20,872 bases of DNA. Origin: Candidatus Mediterraneibacter gallistercoris (GTDB lineage: Bacteria > Bacillota_A > Clostridia > Lachnospirales > Lachnospiraceae). Position numbers and translations under genes: made by a program. Shown here piece by piece: positions 15,636 through 20,872 of this stretch. The DNA lies in the NCBI GenBank assembly GCA_019119745.1, contig DWWI01000028.1, positions 1 through 20,872 on the forward strand, in the 5' to 3' direction. The notes beneath the pieces were generated by a model, which did no database searches, was not told the DNA's origin, and saw nothing but the letters and a program-made list of their open reading frames with translations. The first letter of the stretch is position 1, and the number at the start of each line of letters is the position of its first letter.

Positions 15636-15717
15636 ATTACGTATTTGTCGGACTGAAAGCCGTTGCGTATAGTGTCCGAAAACGGACGGAGATGAGGTGC
15701 GGAAATACTTTTTCGAG

Positions 15718-15913
15718 ATGACCGGCATGTGCATCAGACTCCGCTCCGTAATTCGGAAAAATTAAAGGATCAGAAAGCTGATTAAAAACAAAGCCTGAAA
15801 ATGAAGAACTCGGCTTCGCCTCAAACACTTCATTTTCAGACTCAACATCATCTTTCTGATCCTTAATTTTTGCTTTCGAATTACTTCGAAGTCGCCTTCC
15901 TCACATACTGGCC
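15718..15913 (-). repeat. Long imperfect palindrome, copy 1 of a shared hairpin element
   Basis: The 322-base gap 15636-15957 holds no credible gene. It does hold a nested inverted repeat, described here as read on the - strand. The apical stem is CTGAAAATGAAG / CTTCATTTTCAG (15795-15806 with 15828-15839), closing a 21-base loop that itself contains GGC-GAA-GCC. An asymmetric internal loop follows, whose 3' strand includes TTGTTTTTA (15783-15791). The outer stem is 20-21 bp with one extra base (15757-15777 with 15852-15871). Weaker pairing continues through 15718-15731 with 15902-15913 (for example GACCGGCATGTG against CACATACTGGCC). A separate small hairpin, GTCCG-AAAA-CGGAC, lies at 15674-15687. 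The core resembles 16589-16640 in the opposite orientation. It may be a structured RNA, a bidirectional terminator or a non-autonomous palindromic repeat. Confidence 0.7.
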
Positions 15914-15951
15914 ACGTCTTAAATTTTAAAAAATATTAAAGATTTCTATAG

Positions 15952-16338
15952 GTCAATTTGATTCCTTTTGCCGGCTCTGTTGTGATAAACGGAAAAGTTG
16001 ATCTGGACGAGATCTTAAACAACTTTATTGTGTTTATCCCTGTGGGGCTGTATCTCGGGATGCTGATGCCGAAATCATCCCCGCTAAGAAAGATCGCTCC
16101 GATATTCGGACTCAGCCTGCTTTACGAAGTGATCCAGTTTATCTACGCAATAGGCGCCAGCGATATCACAGATCTGATCATGAATACACTGGGCGGGGCA
16201 GCCGGAATCTTTCTGGTATTTCTGATTACTAAACTCCTGAAAGAAAAAACAGTAAAAATCCTTAACATAGCAGCGGTCATATGTACGCTCGCAATAACAG
16301 GATTCATGGCACTGCTGATAGGGGTGAACATGGCATAA
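15952..16338 (+). pseudogene. VanZ-like membrane protein fragment, 5' end missing
   Basis: The frame encodes about 128 residues of a VanZ-family protein, small integral membrane proteins of which one member is linked to teicoplanin resistance. Recognisable parts are VNLIPFAGSVVINGKVDLDE, LNNFIVFIPVGLYLGMLMP, LSLLYEVIQFIYAIGASDIT, DLIMNTLGGAAGIFLVFLIT and a final hydrophobic segment to GVNMA. Family members normally have an N-terminal helix and about 40-60 more residues before the NLIPF motif. Here a TAG at 15949-15951 lies immediately upstream and there is no ATG or ribosome site, so the gene looks truncated at about 15950. The remaining 3' part is undamaged, suggesting a fairly recent event. 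It lies between the two long palindromes. Use of TTG 15958 as a start cannot be excluded. Confidence 0.72.
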
Positions 16339-16352
16339 TATAAAAATCCGGG

Positions 16353-16438
16353 ACAAAACTGAAAATTATAGAAACTGGTTGAAATGGGAATGTGGCTGAT
16401 AAAGTTTGCCCTTTCAGCTGGTTTTCTGTAAATTTTGT
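16353..16438. repeat. Imperfect 86-base hairpin downstream of the vanZ fragment
   Basis: About 24 pairs, including several wobbles and two single-base bulges, join 16353-16388 to 16409-16438 around a 20-base loop. The 3' arm is T-rich, so it may act as the terminator of the former vanZ gene. A smaller hairpin, ATCGGA / TCCGAT, follows at 16443-16462. Confidence 0.5.
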
Positions 16439-16474
16439 GATTATCGGAGAGACACTTCCGATTGGGTTAATGCA

Positions 16475-16759
16475 GAAAATCAGTCGGATACAGTTCTTTT
16501 GATGAACCTTTCAGGACGGGCGGGGAGAGGATGCTGACGGTGACTGTGCAGGAATATTAGACAAAGTTAAAGCCTGCGATACGGCGTTAATCAGGAAAAT
16601 GAAGTTGTCTGAGCAAAGTGAGTTCTTCATTTTCCTGATTGTTTTTAGCTGTATCACAGGCTTGTTACTTTGTCTTATATTCCGTAACCGGAGCCGGAAG
16701 CATCCTCTTCCCACCCGTCCTGGATACGTGAGTCAATCCACTGTATCCGACTGATTTTC
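16475..16759 (+). repeat. 285-base imperfect palindrome, copy 2 of the shared hairpin element
   Basis: This nested inverted repeat fills most of the non-coding stretch 16339-16798. From outside inward: a perfect 19-bp stem (16475-16493 with 16741-16759); a 24-bp stem with one mismatch and G-T pairing (16512-16535 with 16699-16722); a 32-33-base stem with few mismatches (16551-16582 with 16651-16683); an internal loop with TTGTTTTTA on its 3' side (16639-16647); and a perfect 16-bp apical stem (16589-16604 with 16625-16640) closing a 20-base loop. Unpaired stretches separate the stems. The apical stem, loop and internal-loop sequence resemble copy 1 read on the other strand. It lies between the vanZ fragment and the converging aroA, 39 bases past the aroA stop. 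I see no open reading frame worth calling in it and no target-site duplication. Confidence 0.8.
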
Positions 16760-16798
16760 GGACGATTATTATAGGATGTTTCTCTGGCAAACACGAAT

Positions 16799-18088
16799 TT
16801 ACAGCAATTCCTCAAAGGTATCATAAAATGTGGGATACGACACATCCACGCATTTGCTGTCCAGTATTTTCGTATTCCCATTTGCCACCAGCGCGGCGAT
16901 ACTGAACGCCATTGCGATGCGGTGGTCGAGCAGGGTGTGGATGGATGCACCTTTGAGCTTTCCGCCGGTAATTGTCATTCCGTCTGATGCGGGGGTTACA
17001 TTACAGCCCATTAACTTGAGATTGTCACAGATTGTTTCGATGCGGTCAGTCTCTTTGACTTTCAGCTCGGCAGCGTCTTTGATGACGGTGGTGCCTTCCG
17101 CGACAGCTGCCATGACAGCGATGACCGGAATTTCATCGATGAGTGTAGGGATAATATCGCCCTCGATCGTGATACCATGAAGTTTACTTGTGCGTACGAG
17201 AATGTCGGCAATCTTCTCCCCGCCCTCGACACGCTCGTTGAGGAGAGTGATGTCCCCGCCCATATCTTCGCAAACCTTCAGGATGCCGGCACGGGTCGGG
17301 TTGATACCCACATTCCCAATGAGAATCTCCGAATCCGGTACGATCAGGCCTGCCGCGATAAAATATGCGGCTGAAGAGATATCGCCGGGCACGGTGATAT
17401 TCTGAGCGTACAGCTCCCTGCAGGGAGAAATGGAAGCGGTCGCCTTTGTGCTTCCAAGTTCATATGTAGAGCGGATATCGGCGCCGAACTCTTTGAGCAT
17501 AAGCTCGGTATGGTTCCTGGAAAGGGACGGTTCGGTGACGGAAGTTTCTCCGTCGGCATACAGTCCGGCCAGCAGGATACAAGACTTTACCTGTGCGGAG
17601 GCAACAGGAGAATTGTAATGGATTCCGTGAAGGCTGCCGGGAGAAATGTACAGCGGGGCACATCCGTTCCGCAGGATGCTCGATATATTTGCTCCCATCT
17701 GAGTCAGCGGATCAATGATACGCTTCATCGGACGTGAATTCAGCGATTCATCCCCGGAAAGTTTTGATTCAAAAGGCTGTCCGACGAGAATTCCGGACAG
17801 AAGACGTGTCGTCGTACCGCTGTTGCCCACATCAAGGATGTCTGTCGGCGCGGACAGACCGTGAAGTCCTTTGCCGTGTACGAGAACAGTGGAATCTTTT
17901 TCTTCAATATCAATGCCCAGTGTGCGGAAACACCGGATGGTTGCAAGACAGTCTGCCCCTTCTAGGAAATTGTGTATTTCCGTCGTACCACTTGCGATAG
18001 ACCCGAACATTACGCACCGGTGTGAAATTGACTTATCACCGGGAACTGAAATCTTACCTTTTAATCCTGTAATACTGCATAATTCCAT
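16799..18088 (-). CDS. aroA: 3-Phosphoshikimate 1-carboxyvinyltransferase (EPSP synthase)
   Basis: This 429-residue cytoplasmic enzyme transfers the enolpyruvyl group of PEP to shikimate 3-phosphate, the sixth step of the shikimate pathway and the target of glyphosate. Motifs appear in family order: VPGDKSISHRCVMFGSIASG (15-34) with the substrate-binding Lys/Ser/Arg, LDVGNSGTTTRLLSGIL, GDESLNSRPMKRIIDPL, PVASAQVKSCILLAGLYA, PGDISSAAYFIAAGLI, LIDEIPVIAVMAAVAEG with the catalytic Asp, LKVKETDRI, and the C-terminal DHRIAMAFSIAALVA. GNSGTTTRL resembles the Bacillus-type sequence rather than the GNAGTAMR of enteric enzymes. The start at 18088 is supported by AAAGGA eight bases upstream. It lies 101 bases after tyrA, probably in the same transcript. 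Confidence 0.96.
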   Translation of the reverse strand: MELCSITGLKGKISVPGDKSISHRCVMFGSIASGTTEIHNFLEGADCLATIRCFRTLGIDIEEKDSTVLVHGKGLHGLSAPTDILDVGNSGTTTRLLSGILVGQPFESKLSGDESLNSRPMKRIIDPLTQMGANISSILRNGCAPLYISPGSLHGIHYNSPVASAQVKSCILLAGLYADGETSVTEPSLSRNHTELMLKEFGADIRSTYELGSTKATASISPCRELYAQNITVPGDISSAAYFIAAGLIVPDSEILIGNVGINPTRAGILKVCEDMGGDITLLNERVEGGEKIADILVRTSKLHGITIEGDIIPTLIDEIPVIAVMAAVAEGTTVIKDAAELKVKETDRIETICDNLKLMGCNVTPASDGMTITGGKLKGASIHTLLDHRIAMAFSIAALVANGNTKILDSKCVDVSYPTFYDTFEELL

Positions 18089-18189
18089 ATGTTTTATCCT
18101 TTCTTCCGGACGCCTCTTTCTGGTGCTCCGGTATTATGTATGATCTGTAAAATGTAAACCGTTGTCTGTACCGCGTTGAGGCGCCGGGA

Positions 18190-19287
18190 TCAGGTCTCAT
18201 ATACAATATAATGATGTTTCTGCAGAAGACGGGACGCCTTGGTAGAAGAAGATTCATCGTAGAACTCGATCTTAAGTGCGCCCTCCTCAAACTCCCTGTT
18301 GTGTACAATGCCGATATTTTTAATACTGATATTGTTGGTGGCAAGTATAGTGGCGATGGTTGCGATCCCGCCTGCCTCGTCAATGATATCACAATAAAAA
18401 GCAAACTGTTTCTTGATCGGTCCGGCGGAGCTGTTTGGCATGGAATTCCGATAGTCTCTGGAGGTTTCGAAGAGCGAATAAAGTGCGCTTTCATTTCCGC
18501 TGTCCACAAGTGCTTTCGCGTGTTCAAGTGCATCGATATATCCCCCGAGGATATGAGAGATATTTGAACGGTTTTTCAGGCAGATCTGCTGCCACATAAC
18601 AGGAGAGGAGGATGCGATCCTCGTGATATCTTTGAATCCGCCGGCCGCCAGAGCTTTCATCAGCTCGTCTTTTGTATCCGTATCGCGCACGTAATTTACA
18701 AGAGTCGATGCGATGATGTGCGGGAGATGACTGATAGTGCCTGTGACATAGTCGTGTTCCCGGTAATCCAGAACGATCGGTATCGCTTTCAGGGAAGCGA
18801 TGAGGTCCCGGTAAGCTTTGATCTTTTCCTCTGGTACTTTTTCTGTGGGCGTCAGGACGTAATAAGCGTTTTCGATAAGATGCGCCTTGGAATTGGCAAA
18901 TCCGCTTTTCTCAGAACCTGCCATCGGATGTCCGCCGATAAAGTTTTCTTCCATATCCAGAGCCTTGATCTCCTCATGGATGGAAGTTTTTACACTTCCC
19001 ACGTCCGTAAGGATGCAGTCAGGGCTCATGATGTTTTTTAACTGTGACAGATACGCTGTGTTGCACGAAACCGGAGCGCACAGGAAGATATAGCTGCATT
19101 CTCTGAAATTATCATCGATAGAAGAGCATGCGGTATGTATGATATCGTCCTGAACAGCGAGAGCAAGAGTCTCCCTGTTCTTGTCAAATGCAATAATTTC
19201 GTAGCCGGGATAATATTTACGCAGGGCTTTGGCAACGGAGCCTCCGATCAGCCCAAGCCCGATAAATCCAATTTTGGTAGAAGCCAT
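18190..19287 (-). CDS. tyrA: Prephenate dehydrogenase with C-terminal ACT domain
   Basis: This 365-residue cytoplasmic enzyme oxidatively decarboxylates prephenate to 4-hydroxyphenylpyruvate, committing carbon to tyrosine. The N-terminal dinucleotide fold has KIGFIGLGLIGGSVAKALRK (5-24), a conserved LTDVGSVKTSIHEEI block and the GGHPMAGSEKSGF motif. The helical dimerisation part contains VTGTISHLPHIIASTLVNY and GFKDITRIASSSPVMW. The last 70 or so residues (FAFYCDIIDEAGGIATIATILATNNISIKNIGIV onward) form an ACT domain, which suggests feedback control by tyrosine. I prefer ATG 19287 (MASTKIGF) because the protein then begins at the nucleotide-binding fold, with AAAGGA 12 bases ahead; frames from 19308 or 19338 add a tail and have no ribosome site. 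It precedes aroA in an aromatic synthesis operon. Confidence 0.94.
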   Translation of the reverse strand: MASTKIGFIGLGLIGGSVAKALRKYYPGYEIIAFDKNRETLALAVQDDIIHTACSSIDDNFRECSYIFLCAPVSCNTAYLSQLKNIMSPDCILTDVGSVKTSIHEEIKALDMEENFIGGHPMAGSEKSGFANSKAHLIENAYYVLTPTEKVPEEKIKAYRDLIASLKAIPIVLDYREHDYVTGTISHLPHIIASTLVNYVRDTDTKDELMKALAAGGFKDITRIASSSPVMWQQICLKNRSNISHILGGYIDALEHAKALVDSGNESALYSLFETSRDYRNSMPNSSAGPIKKQFAFYCDIIDEAGGIATIATILATNNISIKNIGIVHNREFEEGALKIEFYDESSSTKASRLLQKHHYIVYET

Positions 19288-19414
19288 GATAAGCTGTATT
19301 CCTTTCATAAATAATAGTGGGAAACCGAAGAAACCCACGTTTACAGAGATATCTTAGCACTTTACATCGTAAAAGTAAACGATAAATAATGTATGTGAAA
19401 AATGAATAAAATAG

Positions 19415-19443
19415 TTGTAATTACAGCGTAATTTTAGTACAAT
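19415..19443 (+). promoter_or_regulatory. Promoter of the EF-G-like gene
   Basis: TTGTAA (19415-19420) and TACAAT (19438-19443) are spaced by 17 bases, 69 bases before the start codon. The spacer contains ATTAC-AGC-GTAAT. The same intergenic stretch must hold the tyrA promoter on the other strand; only a weak TTTACT-17-TAAGAT was seen there. Confidence 0.55.
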
Positions 19444-19512
19444 ATATCCATGATGTGCCTGCCTGACTGAAAATATGGTGGGCAGAATAACTACATACAA
19501 GGAGGCAGCAGC

Positions 19513-20872
19513 ATGAAGGTTTACAGAACGGACGAAATAAGAAACGTGGTATTGCTTGGACATGGCGGAAGCGGAAAGACAAGCCTTGTTGAGGCAATGC
19601 TGTACGTATCGGGAGCGACGAACCGTATGGGTAAAGTATCAGATGCCAGTACGGTAAGCGACTTTGATAAAGAGGAGCAGAAACGTGGATTTTCTATCAG
19701 CACAAGCCTGGTTCCGATCGAGTGGGAAAAGGCGAAGATCAATATTCTTGATACCCCGGGATATTTTGATTTTGTCGGTGAGGTAGAAGAAGCGGTCAGC
19801 GCGGCGGATGCGGCCGTCATAGTGGTATCCGGAAAGGCCGGCGTGCAGGTAGGAACGGAGAAGGCGTGGGAACTCTGCGATAAGTACAATCTGCCCAGAA
19901 TGGTATATGTAACAGAGATGGATGTAGATGACGCAAGTTTCCGCCAGGTAGTCGAGGATCTGACTGCCCGCTACGGCAAGAAGATTGCCCCGCATTTCCA
20001 GCCTATCCGCGAGAATGAAAAGCTTGTCGGATATATAAATGTCATTAAAAATGCAGGACGCAGATATACAGGAATCGGTCAGAGAGAAGAATGTGAGATC
20101 CCGGATTACTGTAAGCCGAATCTTGAGATCCTGAGAGATTCTCTTATGGAAGCGGTAGCTGAGACAAGTGAAGAGTTTATTGAACGCTATTTTAACGGTG
20201 AGGAGTTCTCTATAGAGGAGATCCGTGCAGCCATGCGTACTGAGGTTATGGACGGAGATATCGTTCCGGTGGCGATGGGATCCAATGTTCAGGCGCAGGG
20301 CGTTGCCAACCTGCTGTCCGACATCGTTCGTTTCTTCCCGAGCCCGGACAAGAGAACGTGCGCGGGAATCAACCGTACGACAAATGATATCTTTGAGGCG
20401 AACTATGATTTCTCAAAGGCTAAGACAGCATACGTGTTCAAGACAATGGTGGATCCGTTTATCGGAAAGTATTCATTTATAAAAGTGTGCTCCGGAGTCC
20501 TCAAGGGAGATGACGTTCTCTACAATGCAAATACGGAATCAGAGGAAAAACCGGGCAAGCTCTACACAATGTGCGGCAATAAACCCTCGGAGGTATCAGA
20601 GCTTTTTGCCGGCGATATCGGCGCTATTGCAAAACTTGCGAATACACGCACAGGCGACACTCTCTCCACAAAAGCAAATCAGGTGACTTATGCAAAGACA
20701 GATTATTCTGTACCTTATACATATATGAAATATACCGTGAAGAATAAGGGCGATGAGGACAAAGTATCGCAGGCGCTGGCGAGAATGACAGCCGAGGATG
20801 TGACGCTCAAGGTTGTGAACGACAGTGAGAACAGGCAGTCCCTTATCTATGGTATGGGAGACCAGCATCTGG
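19513..20872 (+). CDS. EF-G-like translational GTPase, N-terminal part (3' end outside window)
   Basis: The frame stays open from ATG 19513 (GGAGG seven bases upstream) to the window edge, giving 453 residues of a protein expected to be near 690. It is an EF-G paralogue of the type found beside true FusA in many Clostridia. G1 is GHGGSGKT (16-23), switch I includes KRGFSISTS (57-65), and G3 is DTPGYFDFVGE (80-90). G4 is VTEMD (133-137), followed by a domain II beta-barrel region (about 300-390) and the start of domain III, ending GMGDQHL. Two key sites differ from canonical EF-G: Tyr84 replaces the catalytic His of DTPGH, and TEMD replaces the guanine-specific NKMD. Similar changes may be normal in this paralogue group. 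A role in translocation, recycling or ribosome rescue is possible; the exact function is unknown. Confidence 0.88.
   Translation, partial: MKVYRTDEIRNVVLLGHGGSGKTSLVEAMLYVSGATNRMGKVSDASTVSDFDKEEQKRGFSISTSLVPIEWEKAKINILDTPGYFDFVGEVEEAVSAADAAVIVVSGKAGVQVGTEKAWELCDKYNLPRMVYVTEMDVDDASFRQVVEDLTARYGKKIAPHFQPIRENEKLVGYINVIKNAGRRYTGIGQREECEIPDYCKPNLEILRDSLMEAVAETSEEFIERYFNGEEFSIEEIRAAMRTEVMDGDIVPVAMGSNVQAQGVANLLSDIVRFFPSPDKRTCAGINRTTNDIFEANYDFSKAKTAYVFKTMVDPFIGKYSFIKVCSGVLKGDDVLYNANTESEEKPGKLYTMCGNKPSEVSELFAGDIGAIAKLANTRTGDTLSTKANQVTYAKTDYSVPYTYMKYTVKNKGDEDKVSQALARMTAEDVTLKVVNDSENRQSLIYGMGDQHL

Noticed and set aside
15147..15734. A 195-codon open frame on the - strand over the araB 3' end
   Set aside because: It is antisense to araB for most of its length, and the composition and lack of motifs indicate a shadow frame.
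15637..15828. A 63-codon open frame on the - strand within palindrome copy 1
   Set aside because: It runs through the inverted repeat and into the araB 3' flank, has no ribosome site, and is not preserved in the second copy of the element.
15718..16759. Retron, CRISPR array or transposon as an explanation for the paired hairpins
   Set aside because: No reverse transcriptase, transposase or cas gene is present, there are no regularly spaced direct repeats, and no target-site duplication was found at the arm ends.

Overview
The window reads as chromosome of an anaerobic Firmicute of the Lachnospiraceae type. This is inferred from moderate GC content, strong AGGAGG ribosome sites, diaminopimelate dehydrogenase, a Clostridia-style ribulokinase and an extra EF-G-like GTPase; no marker gene fixes the species. 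Most genes are on the + strand. Only a decayed kinase gene (296-754) and the tyrA-aroA pair (16799-19287) are on the - strand.

Layout. (1) 1-760: the last 74 codons of tsf with its terminator, then a broken P-loop kinase gene facing it. (2) 814-5510: a four-gene operon with a near-consensus promoter, a strong hairpin in its leader, a cytosine-deaminase-family amidohydrolase, a PucR-type regulator, an NhaC-family transporter and a cytidylate-kinase-like protein, closed by a clean terminator. It looks like a regulated uptake and deamination module for a small cyclic nitrogen compound; the substrate is unproven. (3) 5607-9400: an ABC export-type module of ATPase, exported single-pass CARDB-like protein and MacB/FtsX-type permease, joined by overlapping genes. 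(4) 9443-15635: L-arabinose catabolism, araR-araD-araA-(ddh)-araB. AraA, AraB and AraD convert L-arabinose to D-xylulose 5-phosphate. The lysine/peptidoglycan gene ddh sits inside the cluster with its own promoter. No arabinose transporter is present. (5) 15636-16798: a region with no intact gene, holding a 5'-truncated vanZ-like fragment between two long imperfect inverted repeats. (6) 16799-19287 (-): tyrA then aroA, for aromatic amino acid synthesis. (7) 19513-end: an EF-G-like translational GTPase cut by the window edge.

The most unusual feature is the pair of long hairpins at about 15718-15913 and 16475-16759. Read in opposite orientations, they share the same apical stem, a similar apical loop and a TTGTTTTTA internal-loop strand. 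Their outer stems differ in sequence but still pair. This looks like a conserved structured RNA or palindromic repeat family that I cannot assign to a named class. Other points worth a check are the terminator-like leader of the deaminase operon, the Asp-to-Ser change in the deaminase active site, and the non-canonical GTP-binding motifs of the EF-G-like protein.
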